Source: Herbaspirillum sp. DW155 (lineage in GTDB: Bacteria; Pseudomonadota; Gammaproteobacteria; Burkholderiales; Burkholderiaceae_D). Taken from it: DNA of 64,000 bases. The notes beneath the pieces were generated by a model, which was not told the origin of the DNA, ran no database searches, and worked only from the letters and a program-made list of their open reading frames with translations. Positions 31,774 through 41,968 of the stretch are shown piece by piece; the stretch's first letter is position 1, and every line of letters starts with the position of its first letter. The stretch is from contig NZ_AP029028.1 in assembly GCF_037076565.1 (NCBI RefSeq), positions 4,650,001-4,714,000 of the forward strand, in the 5' to 3' direction. The translations under genes and the position numbers were made by a program.

Positions 31774-32382
31774 TCAGGCCTCCCCTTTCTCGTCCTTGCC
31801 GATAACGAGCTTGTTTTCGCCTTCAAACATGTAACGCGGGACTTGCAGGTTGTCCGGCGACGGTTTGTTCTTGTAGACGCGACCAGCGAGGTCGAAGGTG
31901 GAGCCGTGGCAGGGGCACAGGAAGCCGCCATGCCAGTCGTCCGGCAGCGAGGTCTGCGGGCCGCTCTGGAAACGGGAGCTGGGCGAGCAGCCGAGGTGCG
32001 GGCAGATGCCGACCACCACCAGGATGTCCTTGCGTACGGAACGCCACTCGTTGAGCGCGTAATCGGGCGTCTGGGAGAAATCGGTGCGCTTGGAATTGGG
32101 ATCGGCCACTTCGCCATCGGTCTGCTTCAGCGAAGCGATCATCTCGGGAGTACGCTTGAGAATCCAGACCGGCTTGCCGCGCCACTCGACGGTGCGCATT
32201 TCACCGGGCGCCAGTGAAGAAATATCCACTTCCACCGGTGCGCCCGCTGCCTTGGCGCGTTCAGAAGGTTGCAGGGTGGAGACGAATGCTCCAGCGGTGG
32301 CCAAACCCGCTACACCTCCGGCCGCACAAGTCGCAACAAGCAAACCTCGTCGACTCGCGTCGACCTGATTCTCGTCAGTCAT
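31774..32382 (-). CDS. petA: Rieske iron-sulfur subunit of the bc1 complex
   Basis: The 202-residue protein has an N-terminal twin-arginine-like stretch (DASRRGLLVATC) and membrane anchor, then the 2Fe-2S ligands in CPHLGC and CPCHGS. Its export by Tat fits the tat genes nearby. ATG 32382 is preceded by GGGG; a TTG at 32400 is also possible. Confidence 0.96.
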   Translation of the reverse strand: MTDENQVDASRRGLLVATCAAGGVAGLATAGAFVSTLQPSERAKAAGAPVEVDISSLAPGEMRTVEWRGKPVWILKRTPEMIASLKQTDGEVADPNSKRTDFSQTPDYALNEWRSVRKDILVVVGICPHLGCSPSSRFQSGPQTSLPDDWHGGFLCPCHGSTFDLAGRVYKNKPSPDNLQVPRYMFEGENKLVIGKDEKGEA

Positions 32383-32674
32383 AAAGACCCCAATCTCCAA
32401 ATGTAAGTTAGCGTGGACCTTCTAAGTGACCCTCATGCAACTTTTCGATTATATATAAGCTGAATAGGGTTTTGTAGCTAACGGCCGGTATGGTACAGGC
32501 TGGTGAAAATGAACATTTGACGCAGCGCAACCCCTTGTCAATCTGCTCTCGTTCTCTGTTTTTTTGCAGTGCGGCGTCAGTGCTTGTCCGATTTACTTTT
32601 CCTGACGGGCAGGATATAACCCGTTGTAAGCGCACCTCATGTGTAAACAGCAACTTTCAAAGGAGAAACCAGGG
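32383..32674. promoter_or_regulatory. Divergent intergenic region, petABC and mscL promoters
   Basis: On the + strand TTTACT (32592-32597), 17 bases, TATAAC (32615-32620) is a good mscL promoter candidate, 54 bp before the ATG. On the minus strand a TATAAT (32453-32448) sits 66 bp before petA without a clear -35 box. No gene is seen here; AT content is high. Confidence 0.5.
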
Positions 32675-33112
32675 ATGAGCATGCTCAAGGACTTTCGCGC
32701 CTTCGCGATCAAGGGAAACGTGGTCGACCTGGCTGTCGGTGTCATCATCGGCGGAGCCTTCGGCAAGATCGTCAGCTCGTTGGTCGAGGATATCATCATG
32801 CCCATCGTCGGCAAGATCTTCGGCGGCCTGGACTTCGCCAATTACTACCTGCCCCTGAACGGACAAGCCTACGGTCTGCCGCTGGCCGAAGCCAAGAAGG
32901 CCGGCGCGGTGTTCGCTTACGGCAACTTCCTGACCATCTTCATCAACTTCCTGATCCTGGCCTTCATCATCTTCCAGATGGTGCGCGCCATCAACAAGGC
33001 GCGCGACCTCGCTTCCAAGCATGAGGAAGCCACCCCCGCCGCACCCGCCCCGACACCGGAAGACGTGCTCCTGCTGCGCGAAATCCGCGATGCGCTCAAG
33101 AAGCAGGACTGA
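32675..33112 (+). CDS. mscL: Large-conductance mechanosensitive channel
   Basis: The 145-residue protein has the MscL N-terminus ([31 protein letters not shown], first membrane helix) and a second helix at about 75-98, ending in a charged cytoplasmic bundle. It opens on osmotic down-shock. AAAGGAG lies before ATG 32675. A monocistronic unit. Confidence 0.97.
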   Translation: MSMLKDFRAFAIKGNVVDLAVGVIIGGAFGKIVSSLVEDIIMPIVGKIFGGLDFANYYLPLNGQAYGLPLAEAKKAGAVFAYGNFLTIFINFLILAFIIFQMVRAINKARDLASKHEEATPAAPAPTPEDVLLLREIRDALKKQD

Positions 33113-33183
33113 CGGCTGCCCTGCCCCAGAATCCTTCACATAAGGTAATTCAGGTGTGAAGCTTAAGGCGTTGCAGCCCGGTG

Positions 33184-33948
33184 TCATACCGGATTGTCGA
33201 TATCGATGAAACGGTGTTCGATACCGAAGTGCGCCGCCACATGCTCACCCAACGCCTGGATGCCGTAACGCTCGGTAGCATGGTGGCCGGCGGCCAGATA
33301 GACGGTGCCGGTCTCGCGCGCCAGATGCACGGTCGGCTCTGAAATCTCGCCGCTGATGTAAGCCGTGGCACCAGCCTCGATGGCATCCCCCAGCATGCCC
33401 TGCGCCGCGCCCGTGCACCACGCGACCTGGCCGATGGGCTGATGCGGGTCGCCGATGAGCAGCGGCGTGCGGCCCAGACGCTCTTCGATCAACATCGCCA
33501 GGTCGGCTGCCGTCTTGACGGCAGGCGCATGGCAGCGGCCGATCCAGCCGATGTCGTTTTCGCCGAAACGGCCGGTGGCCTCGAAGCCGAGTCGCTTGGC
33601 CAGCTGGGCGTTGTTGCCCAGTTCGGGATGCGAATCCAGCGGCAGGTGATAGCCGAACAGGTTGATGTCATGGGCCAGCAACAGCTTCAGGCGACGCTGC
33701 TTCTGACCGATCACGCGCATGTCTTCACCGCGCCAGAAGTAACCATGATGCACCAGGATGGCATCGGCCTGCCACGCCGCTGCTGCCTCGATCAGCGCCA
33801 GGCTGGCGGTCACGCCACTGACCACGCGCCCAATGGTGGTGCGCCCTTCCACCTGCAAGCCGTTTGGGCAATAATCGCGATATTGCGCCGCGTTAAGCGT
33901 CTGCCCCAGATAGACTGCGAACTCGTTTCTGCTAATGTGGCGGGTCAT
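33184..33948 (-). CDS. Nif3-like dinuclear metal protein (YbgI family)
   Basis: The 254-residue protein has the metal ligands of the family: VHHGYFWRG near residue 68, the DSHPELGNN segment near 106, and GHHATERYG near 220. Such proteins form hexamers with two metals each; proposed roles include GTP cyclohydrolase-like or metal-insertion chaperone activity, none settled. ATG 33969 is also in frame. It is divergent from the DegS-like protease gene, 41 bp apart. Confidence 0.92.
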   Translation of the reverse strand: MTRHISRNEFAVYLGQTLNAAQYRDYCPNGLQVEGRTTIGRVVSGVTASLALIEAAAAWQADAILVHHGYFWRGEDMRVIGQKQRRLKLLLAHDINLFGYHLPLDSHPELGNNAQLAKRLGFEATGRFGENDIGWIGRCHAPAVKTAADLAMLIEERLGRTPLLIGDPHQPIGQVAWCTGAAQGMLGDAIEAGATAYISGEISEPTVHLARETGTVYLAAGHHATERYGIQALGEHVAAHFGIEHRFIDIDNPV

Positions 33949-33989
33949 CTCTTCCTCATCCGATTTCAAATCAAAACCAAGAATTCTTT

Positions 33990-35171
33990 ATGCGACGTTT
34001 ATGGCTGTTGTTTGCCCAGACCGTAACAGTGGGTCTGGCAGTGTGGTTCATTGTAGCGACCTTGAAGCCGGACTGGCTGTCCGGATCCTTCACTTCGCGC
34101 GCACGCCCTGCCCAGTCCACGATCCAGATGCAGGAAGCCACGCCCGCCGCGCCCGCCCTGGATTCTTACCGCCATGCCGCGCGCCAGGCCATGCCCTCGG
34201 TGGTCAATATCTTCACCACGACCGAAGCGCGCCCACAGAAGAGCCCCTTCCAGAACGATCCCTTCTTCCGCAAGTTCTTCGGCGACCAGTTCGACGAGCA
34301 GCAGCAGGATGACAAGCAATCCAGCCTCGGTTCTGGCGTGATCGTCAGCCCGCAGGGCTACATCCTGACCAACAACCACGTGGTGGAAGCGGCCGACAAG
34401 ATCGAAGTGGCCCTGGCCGATGGCCGCAAGGCCAGCGCCAAGGTGGTCGGCATCGATCCCGAGACCGACCTGGCCGTCATCAAGATCGACCTGCCCAACC
34501 TGCCGGCCATCACCTTGGGCCACCCGGAAAACAGTTCGGTGGGCGATGTCGTGCTGGCCATCGGCAACCCCTTCGGCGTGGGCCAGACGGTGACCATGGG
34601 CATCGTCTCGGCGCTGGGTCGCAATCACCTCGGCATCAACACTTTCGAGAACTTCATCCAGACTGACGCCGCCATCAACCCCGGCAACTCGGGTGGTGCG
34701 CTGGTCGATACCAATGGCAACCTGCTGGGCATCAACACGGCGATCTATTCGCGTACCGGCGGCAACCTCGGCATCGGCTTTGCGATCCCGATGTCCACCG
34801 CCAAGACCGTGATGGAAGCCATCATCAGCCACGGCCAGGTGGTGCGCGGCTGGATCGGTGTGGAACCGCAGGACATCACGCCGGAACTGGCCGAAAGCTT
34901 CGGCCTGGGCAAGAAGACCGGGGCCATCATTGCGGGCGTGCTCAAGGGTGGTCCGGCTGATCGCGCGGGCATGCGTCCGGGCGACATCCTGGTCAGCATC
35001 GACGACAAGCCCGTGGCCGATACCACCGAGATGCTCAACGTCATCGCTCAACTCACGCCCGGCCAGCAGACCGCCATGACGGTGCTGCGCAAGGCACAGG
35101 AAACCAAGCTGAACATCACCGTGGGCAAGCGTCCGCCGCCGCCCAAGAACGATGATGCCGACGAAGAATGA
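33990..35171 (+). CDS. Periplasmic trypsin-like serine protease, DegS/DegQ type
   Basis: The 393-residue protein has an N-terminal membrane anchor (about 3-22), a trypsin-like domain with His (NNHVVEA), Asp (ETDLAVIK) and Ser (NPGNSGGAL), and one PDZ domain near the C-terminus (about 275-370). The uncleaved anchor and single PDZ domain resemble DegS/AlgW rather than DegP. It may process a sigma-factor regulator or act in periplasmic quality control; the sequence cannot decide between them. Confidence 0.92.
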   Translation: MRRLWLLFAQTVTVGLAVWFIVATLKPDWLSGSFTSRARPAQSTIQMQEATPAAPALDSYRHAARQAMPSVVNIFTTTEARPQKSPFQNDPFFRKFFGDQFDEQQQDDKQSSLGSGVIVSPQGYILTNNHVVEAADKIEVALADGRKASAKVVGIDPETDLAVIKIDLPNLPAITLGHPENSSVGDVVLAIGNPFGVGQTVTMGIVSALGRNHLGINTFENFIQTDAAINPGNSGGALVDTNGNLLGINTAIYSRTGGNLGIGFAIPMSTAKTVMEAIISHGQVVRGWIGVEPQDITPELAESFGLGKKTGAIIAGVLKGGPADRAGMRPGDILVSIDDKPVADTTEMLNVIAQLTPGQQTAMTVLRKAQETKLNITVGKRPPPPKNDDADEE

Positions 35172-35189
35172 GCCAGGAGAAAACCATCC

Positions 35190-35879
35190 ATGCACGTGCG
35201 TGACCTGATCCAGTTCCTGGGCGAACTTTCCGAAAACAACAACCGCGCCTGGTTCGTCATGAACAAGCCGCGCTATGACATCCTGCGCGAGGAATTCCTG
35301 GCGCTGACCATCAAGCTCATTGCCGAGATCAGCAAGTTCGATCCGGCCATCGCCGGCTGCAATCCGAAGAAGGCGCTCTTCCGCATCAACCGCGACATGC
35401 GCTTCTCGCACGACAAACGCCCCTACAAGACTCATTTCTCGGCCGCCATCACCGCCAGCGGCCTGAAGAAGCCCAGCCAGGGCGGTGGTCCTGCGTACTA
35501 CTTCCACATCAATGAAGCCGGCCAGCTGCTCATCGCCGGTGGCGAATACCTGCCGCCGACGCCACGCCTGCGTGCCATCCGCAACCGGGTGGTGGAGGAT
35601 GCAGCGGGCTTCACCAAGATGCGCAAGAACAAGAAGCTTGTGGCGACTTATGGCGATTTGCAGGAGGAAGGCAAGCTGCAACGCCCGCCCAAGGGCTTCG
35701 ATCCCGACACGCCAAATATCGAATACGTGAAGCTGAAGAGCTTCATCGTCTGGACCGAAGAAGATATCCGCAAGAAGATTCCTGCCGACCTCGGCAAGCG
35801 CGTACTGGAAGGATTCAAGGATGCCTATCCGCTGGTGCAATGGCTGCGCGAGATTCCGCTGGTGACCAGCGAGGAATGA
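35190..35879 (+). CDS. DUF2461 (TIGR02453) family protein
   Basis: The 229-residue protein starts with LIQFLGELSENNNRAWF and has FRINRDMRFSHDKRPYKTHFSA, the family hallmark. Biochemical function is unknown. It follows the protease by 18 bp and may share its transcript, which ends at a terminator at 35911. Confidence 0.9.
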   Translation: MHVRDLIQFLGELSENNNRAWFVMNKPRYDILREEFLALTIKLIAEISKFDPAIAGCNPKKALFRINRDMRFSHDKRPYKTHFSAAITASGLKKPSQGGGPAYYFHINEAGQLLIAGGEYLPPTPRLRAIRNRVVEDAAGFTKMRKNKKLVATYGDLQEEGKLQRPPKGFDPDTPNIEYVKLKSFIVWTEEDIRKKIPADLGKRVLEGFKDAYPLVQWLREIPLVTSEE

Positions 35880-35910
35880 CCGGGCCGCCTGTTGCCTGTT
35901 CCAAAAGGAC

Positions 35911-35944
35911 AAAGCCCGCTCATCATCGAGCGGGCTTTGTTTTT
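35911..35944. terminator. Bidirectional intrinsic terminator
   Basis: AAAGCCCGCTC-ATCATC-GAGCGGGCTTT followed by GTTTTTG. It separates the convergent DUF2461 gene and tatC, and is strong in both directions. Confidence 0.92.
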
Positions 35945-35958
35945 GCGGGAAAGCTGGT

Positions 35959-36732
35959 TTATTCGGACGACACCGAACTGCTGGGTTCGGCATCCGGCGC
36001 CCGCGTGGCACGATCAAAGATCGGCGCCACCAGCAGGCCCACTTCGTAGAGCAGCACCAGCGGCACGGCCAGCATCAGTTGGCTCATCACGTCCGGCGGG
36101 GTGACCACGGCCGCGACGATGAAGGCGGCGACGATCACGTAGGGACGGATCTGCTTCAGTTTGGCCAGCGGCACCAGGCCCATGCGCACCAGCACGATCA
36201 CGATCACCGGCACCTCGAAGGTCACGCCGAAGGCCACGAACATGGTCAGTACGAAATCGACGTAGCTGTCGATGTCAGGCGCCACCGAGACCGACTTGGG
36301 CGCGAAATTGTTGATGAACGGGAAGACCACGCCAAAGACGAAGAAGTAGCAGAACGCCACTCCCGTCACGAACAGCAGCGAGGACGAGATCACCAGCGGC
36401 GCGATCAGGCGCTTCTCGTGCGCATACAGGCCCGGCGCGACGAAGGCCCAGAGCTGGTACAGCACCCAGGGCAGCGAGATCAGCACCGCCACCAGCATGG
36501 TGACCTTGATAGGGATCAGGAAAGGCGTGATCACACCTGTGGCGATCATCTTGCTGCCCGCGGGCAGCGCGTGAATCATCGGCGCGGCCAGCACGTCGAA
36601 GATGTGGGCCGCAAAGGGCATCAGGCACAGGAACACCACCAGCACCACCGCCGCCGCCTTGACGATACGGCTGCGCAATTCGATCAGGTGCGAGATGAAG
36701 GTGTCTTCGGCCTGGGTGTTTTCTTCAGCCAT
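35959..36732 (-). CDS. tatC: Twin-arginine translocase subunit TatC
   Basis: The 257-residue protein has six membrane helices and the conserved N-terminal TFISHLIELRSRI, the signal-binding region. It recognises twin-arginine signal peptides. tatC follows tatB by 40 bp; together with tatA they form a complete Tat system, which would export the Rieske protein also encoded here. Confidence 0.96.
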   Translation of the reverse strand: MAEENTQAEDTFISHLIELRSRIVKAAAVVLVVFLCLMPFAAHIFDVLAAPMIHALPAGSKMIATGVITPFLIPIKVTMLVAVLISLPWVLYQLWAFVAPGLYAHEKRLIAPLVISSSLLFVTGVAFCYFFVFGVVFPFINNFAPKSVSVAPDIDSYVDFVLTMFVAFGVTFEVPVIVIVLVRMGLVPLAKLKQIRPYVIVAAFIVAAVVTPPDVMSQLMLAVPLVLLYEVGLLVAPIFDRATRAPDAEPSSSVSSE

Positions 36733-36772
36733 GGGGTCGGAATTCTGATGAAGTGAGACGCGCTGCGCCAGA

Positions 36773-37297
36773 TTAGAAGAAACCGGCGGACTTGCCGGTG
36801 CCGACCGGACGGCGGTACTTGGCCACGCGGGCCGAGGCCGAGATCACACGGGTCTTGTGGCCGCTCTGGTGCTTGTACCAGGCCGGCACCCCGGTGGTGC
36901 GCGAGAGCTTCTTGCGGCGGAAGGCCTTGGCCTTGATCGCCAGCAGGGAGGGATCGGGCGTGCGGGTCCAGCTGCCGCCCGCACTGGCGCTGTCGGAACT
37001 GGAAGAATCGTCGCCGCCGTTCCAGGCGTCATTGATCGATGCTTCCGTCTCGGACATGCTCTTGTGAATGCTGTTGCTGACGTCGCTGGCGGCATCCTGC
37101 ACGTCCTTCTGCATCTTGCGCAGCTCGTCGAGTTCCATCTCGCGGCTGACTTCGGACTTGACGTCGTTGATGTAGCGCTGGGCGCGGCCGAACAGGGTGC
37201 CGGCCATGCGCGCCACCTTGGGCAGGCGCTCGGGGCCGATCACGACCAGCGCGACCACGCCGATCAAGGCCAGCTTGGTAAGGCCGATATCAATCAT
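36773..37297 (-). CDS. tatB: Sec-independent translocase subunit TatB
   Basis: The 174-residue protein starts MIDIGLTKLALIGVVALVVIGPERLPKVAR, i.e. the membrane helix and the glycine-proline hinge of TatB, then an amphipathic helix and a long, poorly conserved basic C-terminus. It sits between tatA and tatC. Confidence 0.95.
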   Translation of the reverse strand: MIDIGLTKLALIGVVALVVIGPERLPKVARMAGTLFGRAQRYINDVKSEVSREMELDELRKMQKDVQDAASDVSNSIHKSMSETEASINDAWNGGDDSSSSDSASAGGSWTRTPDPSLLAIKAKAFRRKKLSRTTGVPAWYKHQSGHKTRVISASARVAKYRRPVGTGKSAGFF

Positions 37298-37418
37298 GAG
37301 TCTGTGTGGACATTAAGAGGACAACGAGGACGCGGCATGCGCTTGAAGACGGGAATGCCCGCAAACAAACACCAGGCGGGCCATGCAACCCGCCAGGCAG
37401 GACTGGCGGGCGACCTGA

Positions 37419-37622
37419 TCAGCTGCCGGACTTGTCCTTTTCCTTGGCCTGCACGTCGATGGCCACATCCTTCTTCTCTTCCTCGGCGCCCTTGACGCCA
37501 TCCTTGAAGCCCTTGACTGCCTTGCCCAGGTCGGAACCCATGTTGCCGAGCTTCTTGGTACCGAAGACCAGCATCACGATCACCAGAACAATCAGCCAAT
37601 GCCAAATACTGAACGAACCCAT
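37419..37622 (-). CDS. tatA: Sec-independent translocase subunit TatA
   Basis: A 67-residue protein: short N-terminal membrane helix (about 3-20), FGTKKL hinge, then an amphipathic helix and a Lys/Asp/Glu tail. It forms the Tat pore. Gap of 121 bp to tatB, without a gene in it. Confidence 0.95.
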   Translation of the reverse strand: MGSFSIWHWLIVLVIVMLVFGTKKLGNMGSDLGKAVKGFKDGVKGAEEEKKDVAIDVQAKEKDKSGS

Positions 37623-37692
37623 TCTTTTCTCCTAAGCGGACATCCCTGCCCTGTGTACAAGTGAACCTGCCAGCCCCCGGGCCGGCGAATCC

Positions 37693-38094
37693 TTATTGTT
37701 GCACGAACCGTACCCGCCAGGGATGCGGGCCGCCAATCACGTGCATGTGCAGATGGTACACCTCCTGGCCGCCATCCGGTCCGGTGTTGACCAGGGTCTT
37801 GAAACCGCCGGTGGGCTTGCCTTCGGCGTCCAGTCCATAGCCGCAGCCCTGCTCGGCCGCCAGGCGCGGTGCCAGGGTCAGCATCTTGCCCAGCAAGGCG
37901 GCGTGCTGCTCACCGCAATCGGCCAGCGTTGCCACATGCTGGCGCGGCACGATCAGGAAATGCACCGGCGCGGCCGGGTTGATGTCGTGGAAGGCGATCA
38001 GGTCCTCATCCTCGTAGATCTTCTTCGAGGGAATCTGGCCTGCAGCGATCTTACAGAAAATGCAATTATCCAAAGCCGTACTCCTGGGAAACAA
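37693..38094 (-). CDS. HIT family nucleotide-binding protein (HinT-like)
   Basis: The 133-residue protein has DNCIFCKIAAGQIPS at the start and the HLHMH signature near the end, the active-site His triad of purine nucleoside phosphoramidases. It is often next to the tat and his genes in betaproteobacteria. The first Met (38094) gives an extra nine residues before the conserved part. Confidence 0.93.
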   Translation of the reverse strand: MFPRSTALDNCIFCKIAAGQIPSKKIYEDEDLIAFHDINPAAPVHFLIVPRQHVATLADCGEQHAALLGKMLTLAPRLAAEQGCGYGLDAEGKPTGGFKTLVNTGPDGGQEVYHLHMHVIGGPHPWRVRFVQQ

Positions 38095-38120
38095 GGGGGA
38101 ATGGAAAGACAGGCAGAAGG

Positions 38121-38459
38121 TCAGTCCTTGCGGGCCGCCTTTTCTTCCAGGCCGGAGAGGCCTTCGCGGCGCGCCAGTTCATTGAGCACGTCCTGCGGGC
38201 TCAGGTCGAACTGCGCCAGCAGGACCATGGAATGGAACCACAGGTCGGCGCACTCGTAGAGCACCTTGGACTTGTCACCCGAGACGCGGGCATCCTTGGC
38301 GGCCATCACGGTTTCGGTGGCTTCCTCGCCGATCTTCTTCAGGATGGCGTCGTCACCCTTGGAAAACAGCTTGGCGACGTAGGATTTCTCGGGATTGCCG
38401 CCATTGGCCAGCTTGCGCGACTCGATGACCTCGGCCAGGCGCTTCAGGGTTTCACTCAT
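38121..38459 (-). CDS. hisE: Phosphoribosyl-ATP pyrophosphatase
   Basis: The 112-residue enzyme carries out the second step of histidine synthesis, removing pyrophosphate from phosphoribosyl-ATP. [15 protein letters not shown] holds the metal-binding Glu residues. It is separate from HisI, not fused as in enterobacteria; the start overlaps the hisI stop (ATGA). It is the last his gene of the operon. Confidence 0.95.
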   Translation of the reverse strand: MSETLKRLAEVIESRKLANGGNPEKSYVAKLFSKGDDAILKKIGEEATETVMAAKDARVSGDKSKVLYECADLWFHSMVLLAQFDLSPQDVLNELARREGLSGLEEKAARKD

Positions 38460-38959
38460 GATGGGGTCTTGTCACTGTCGACGGGCTTGGGGATGCTCTT
38501 GCGCACGCGCTTGGGCCTGGCGGCCGGTTCGGCCTGCGCGGCGGCCACGGGGCCACCACCGGCACCGGGCTGCAGATCCTTCAGGACCGGCTCGACGGTC
38601 ACCCATTCGCCGCTGTCGGCGCTGCCCTCGAACTTCTGGAAGAAACAGGAATGGCGGCCGGTGTGGCAGGCGATGCCGGCGACCTGCTCGACCTTGAGCA
38701 GTACCACGTCTTCGTCACAGTCCAGGCGGATTTCATGCACCTTCTGGAAATGACCAGATTCTTCACCTTTGTGCCACAGCTTCTTGCGCGAACGGCTCCA
38801 ATAGACCGCCTGGCCGATCTCCACGGTGCGCGCCAGCGCCTCGCGGTTCATCCAGGCGAACATCAGCACGTCATTGCTGCCGACTTCCTGGGCGATCACC
38901 GGCACCAGGCCGACCTCATCCCATTTGACCTTGTTGAGCCATTTGGCGCTGATGCTCAT
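38456..38959 (-). CDS. hisI: Phosphoribosyl-AMP cyclohydrolase
   Basis: The 167-residue enzyme opens the purine ring in step three. Zinc- and metal-binding residues are in LDCDEDVVL and [10 protein letters not shown], and WMNREAL is typical near residue 33. The conserved core ends near residue 135; a basic, Pro/Ala-rich tail of about 30 residues follows. It overlaps hisF (ATGA). Confidence 0.95.
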   Translation of the reverse strand: MSISAKWLNKVKWDEVGLVPVIAQEVGSNDVLMFAWMNREALARTVEIGQAVYWSRSRKKLWHKGEESGHFQKVHEIRLDCDEDVVLLKVEQVAGIACHTGRHSCFFQKFEGSADSGEWVTVEPVLKDLQPGAGGGPVAAAQAEPAARPKRVRKSIPKPVDSDKTPS

Positions 38960-39720
38960 GCCAGCCTCATGGAAATGTTCTGATCGGCCATGAAGCGCTT
39001 GGCTTCCTGCACGGTGTGCTGGCCATAGTGGAAGATGCTGGCGGCCAGCACCGCATCGGCCTTGCCCTTGGTGATGCCGTCGGCCAGGTCCTGCAGGCCG
39101 CCCACGCCACCCGATGCAATCACGGGAATGCTGACCGCTTCCGAGACCGCACGGGTCAGGTCGAGGTCGAAACCGCTCTTGGTGCCGTCACGGTCCATGC
39201 TGGTCAGCAGGATTTCGCCCGCGCCCAGCTGCGCCATCTTGCGCGCCCATTCGACGGCATCCAGGCCGGTGGCATTACGGCCACCGTGGGTGTAGACCTC
39301 CCACTTGCCGTCACCGGCGCGCTTGGCGTCGATGGCCACCACGATACATTGGGAGCCGTACTTGTTGGCCGCATCGGCCACCAGCTGCGGATTGGTCACG
39401 GCCGAGGTATTGATGCCCACCTTGTCGGCGCCGGCATTGAGCAGGCGGCGCACATCTTCCACCGCGCGCACGCCGCCACCCACCGTCAGCGGGATGAAGA
39501 CCTGCGAGGCCACGGCTTCGATGATGTCCAGGATCAGGTCGCGGCCGTCGGAGGAGGCAGTGATGTCGAGGAAGGTCAGCTCATCGGCGCCCTGCTCGTC
39601 GTAGCGACGCGCGATCTCGACCGGATCGCCGGCATCGCGCAGCTCCAGGAAGTTGACACCCTTGACCACGCGACCTGCGGTCACGTCCAGGCAAGGGATG
39701 ATGCGTTTTGCAAGGGCCAT
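38956..39720 (-). CDS. hisF: Imidazole glycerol phosphate synthase cyclase subunit
   Basis: The 254-residue beta/alpha barrel makes imidazole glycerol phosphate with ammonia from HisH. Catalytic Asp11 (PCLDVTAG) and Asp in [12 protein letters not shown] are present, plus phosphate-binding ASGGVGG. One base separates it from hisA. Confidence 0.97.
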   Translation of the reverse strand: MALAKRIIPCLDVTAGRVVKGVNFLELRDAGDPVEIARRYDEQGADELTFLDITASSDGRDLILDIIEAVASQVFIPLTVGGGVRAVEDVRRLLNAGADKVGINTSAVTNPQLVADAANKYGSQCIVVAIDAKRAGDGKWEVYTHGGRNATGLDAVEWARKMAQLGAGEILLTSMDRDGTKSGFDLDLTRAVSEAVSIPVIASGGVGGLQDLADGITKGKADAVLAASIFHYGQHTVQEAKRFMADQNISMRLA

Positions 39721-39721
39721 G

Positions 39722-40519
39722 TTATTTGCTGCCGGACAGGCGGTTGGCTTCCAGTTCGCGCGTCAGTTCATCCGCACGATCCTGGCCGCTGCGCAGGTCC
39801 AGCGTACCTTCGTAGATGGAACGGCCGCAGATGACGGCTTCGATGCCTTCATCCTCGACCCGGCACAGCGCCTCGACGTCGCCCACGTTGTGGACGCCGC
39901 CCGAAGCGATGATGGGAATGGTCACCGCCTGCGCCAGGCGCACGGTAGCCTCGATGTTGACGCCGCCCATCATGCCGTCGCGGCCGATGTCGGTGTAGAC
40001 GATGGCTTCGCAGCCATAACCTTCGAACTTCTGCGCCAGGTCCACCACTTCGTGGCCGGACAGCTTGCTCCAGCCATCGGTGGCGACCTTGCCGTCCTTG
40101 GCATCCAGGCCGACGATGATCTGGCCGGGGAAGGCGCTGCAGGCATCATGCAGGAAGCCGGGGTTCTTCACCGCAGCGGTGCCGATGATGATGTAGGAGA
40201 GGCCATCGTCCAGGTAGCGCTCGATGGTATCGAGGTCGCGGATACCGCCACCCAGTTGCACCGGGATTTCCTCGACCTCGTTTTCCTCGGCGAAGCTGGC
40301 GACGACTTTCAGGATGGACTTCACCGCCGCCTCGTTCTTGGGCTTGCCGGCGAAGGCGCCGTTCAAGTCCACCAGGTGCAGGCGGCGCGCCCCCTGCTTG
40401 AGCCAGTGCAGGGCCATTTCCGCCGGATCTTCGGAGAAAACGGTGGCTTGTTCCATATCACCTTGTTTGAGGCGTACGCAATGACCGTCTTTCAGGTCGA
40501 TGGCGGGTATGAGCAGCAT
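39722..40519 (-). CDS. hisA: ProFAR isomerase (HisA)
   Basis: The 265-residue barrel isomerises ProFAR to PRFAR. It begins [20 protein letters not shown] with catalytic Asp8, and a second catalytic Asp is in [19 protein letters not shown] is the C-terminal phosphate site. It is paralogous to HisF, as in all bacteria. A 78-bp gap lies before it. Confidence 0.97.
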   Translation of the reverse strand: MLLIPAIDLKDGHCVRLKQGDMEQATVFSEDPAEMALHWLKQGARRLHLVDLNGAFAGKPKNEAAVKSILKVVASFAEENEVEEIPVQLGGGIRDLDTIERYLDDGLSYIIIGTAAVKNPGFLHDACSAFPGQIIVGLDAKDGKVATDGWSKLSGHEVVDLAQKFEGYGCEAIVYTDIGRDGMMGGVNIEATVRLAQAVTIPIIASGGVHNVGDVEALCRVEDEGIEAVICGRSIYEGTLDLRSGQDRADELTRELEANRLSGSK

Positions 40520-40597
40520 GGCTAGGGGATGACTAGTCAGTAAAAAAGAAGGGTTGGCGACGCTCTGCGGCGAAGTTCTTGCCGGAAAGGCAAAAAA

Positions 40598-41236
40598 TTA
40601 AGGTTTCCAGTGTACGAAATTCCGATACAGCTGCAAACCCGCCGAGGCACTTTTTTCCGGGTGGAACTGGGTTGCAAAGATATTATCGCGTGCCACGGCA
40701 CAAGCGAAATCACGGCCATACGGCGTCTGGCCGACGACGTGCGACGCATCGGCCGGGACGGCGTAATAGCTGTGGACAAAATAGAAGAAGGCATTATCGG
40801 CGATACCTTCCCACAGCGGGTGAGTGCTGGTCTGGTGTACATGGTTCCAGCCCATCTGGGGCACCTTGAACAGCGATCCATCGTCCTGGCGCACGCCTTC
40901 GAGTTCGAAGCGCACCACCTTGCCGGGCAGCAGGCCCAGGCCGGGGGTGTCGCCTTCTTCACTCCAGTCGAACAACATCTGTTCACCCACGCACACGCCG
41001 AACAGCGGCTTGGTGCGGGAGGCTTCAAGCACGGCATCCTGCACGCCGGATTCGCGCAGGCTGCGCATGCAATCCGGCATGGCACCCTGGCCGGGCAGGA
41101 CCACGCGGTCGGCGGCGCGGATATCAGCGACCTCGCCGGAGATGCGCACGTCGGCTTCAGGCGCGACATGGCGCAGCGCCTGCGCCACCGAGCGCAGGTT
41201 GCCCATGCCGTAATCGACTACAACAATTTTATTCAT
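40598..41236 (-). CDS. hisH: Imidazole glycerol phosphate synthase glutaminase subunit
   Basis: The 212-residue class I amidotransferase supplies ammonia to HisF. The triad is Cys82 (GVCVGEQ), His192 and Glu194 ([10 protein letters not shown]). It starts [17 protein letters not shown]. It is separated from hisB by 63 bp. Confidence 0.97.
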   Translation of the reverse strand: MNKIVVVDYGMGNLRSVAQALRHVAPEADVRISGEVADIRAADRVVLPGQGAMPDCMRSLRESGVQDAVLEASRTKPLFGVCVGEQMLFDWSEEGDTPGLGLLPGKVVRFELEGVRQDDGSLFKVPQMGWNHVHQTSTHPLWEGIADNAFFYFVHSYYAVPADASHVVGQTPYGRDFACAVARDNIFATQFHPEKSASAGLQLYRNFVHWKP

Positions 41237-41299
41237 GGCGACATTGAACGGTGCTCACGCACCGGGAAACCCAGATGATGTTTAGCGATACCCTGCGAT

Positions 41300-41896
41300 T
41301 TACAGGCTGCCCTTGGTGGACGGAATCGTACCAGCAGCGCGCAGATCGAGTTCGACGGCCATGCGCAGCGCGCGGCCGAAGGCCTTGAACACGGTTTCGG
41401 CCTGGTGGTGGGCATTCACGCCACGCAGGTTGTCCACGTGCAGGGTGACCTGCGCATGGTTGACGAAACCGTGGAAGAACTCGCTGGTCAGGTCCACATC
41501 GAAGGAGCCGATCATCGAGCGGGTAAAGGGAATGTGGTATTCCAGGCCGGGACGGCCGGAGAAATCGATCACCACGCGCGAGAGGGCTTCATCCAGCGGC
41601 ACGTAGGCATGGCCGTAGCGGCGGATGCCCTTCTTGTCGCCGATGGCCTTGGCAAAGGCCATGCCCAGAGTGATGCCCACGTCTTCCACCGTATGGTGCG
41701 CGTCGATGTGCAAATCGCCCTTGGCGTGAATGTCCAGGTCGATCAGGCCATGGCGGGCGATCTGGTCCAGCATGTGATCCAGGAAGGGCACGCCGGTATC
41801 CAGCTTCTGCTGGCCGGTGCCATCCAGGTTGATCGCAACGCGGATCTGCGTCTCGTTGGTGTTGCGGACGACTTCCGCGGTTCTCGGTGTAGACAT
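41300..41896 (-). CDS. hisB: Imidazoleglycerol-phosphate dehydratase (monofunctional HisB)
   Basis: The 198-residue enzyme carries the two pseudo-repeat metal motifs [11 protein letters not shown] and DAHHTVED, with a second HHxxE near the end (VNAHHQAE). It lacks the phosphatase domain of enterobacterial HisB, so a separate phosphatase must act elsewhere. ATG 41896 begins MSTPRTAEV; the longer frame to 41965 is not supported. Confidence 0.95.
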   Translation of the reverse strand: MSTPRTAEVVRNTNETQIRVAINLDGTGQQKLDTGVPFLDHMLDQIARHGLIDLDIHAKGDLHIDAHHTVEDVGITLGMAFAKAIGDKKGIRRYGHAYVPLDEALSRVVIDFSGRPGLEYHIPFTRSMIGSFDVDLTSEFFHGFVNHAQVTLHVDNLRGVNAHHQAETVFKAFGRALRMAVELDLRAAGTIPSTKGSL

Positions 41897-41968
41897 GGTA
41901 GAGGTTAGACGGGTTCTATCGTTGGGTAATGCCTGGTGCCAGCTTGCCTGGGCGCGAGCGTACATCCC

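Noticed and set aside
33999-36017. A 672-residue open frame on the minus strand opposite the DegS-like and DUF2461 genes
   Set aside because: It is a shadow of high-GC coding frames on the + strand: low-complexity His/Arg/Gly-rich translation, no ribosome site, and it crosses two clear genes and a terminator.
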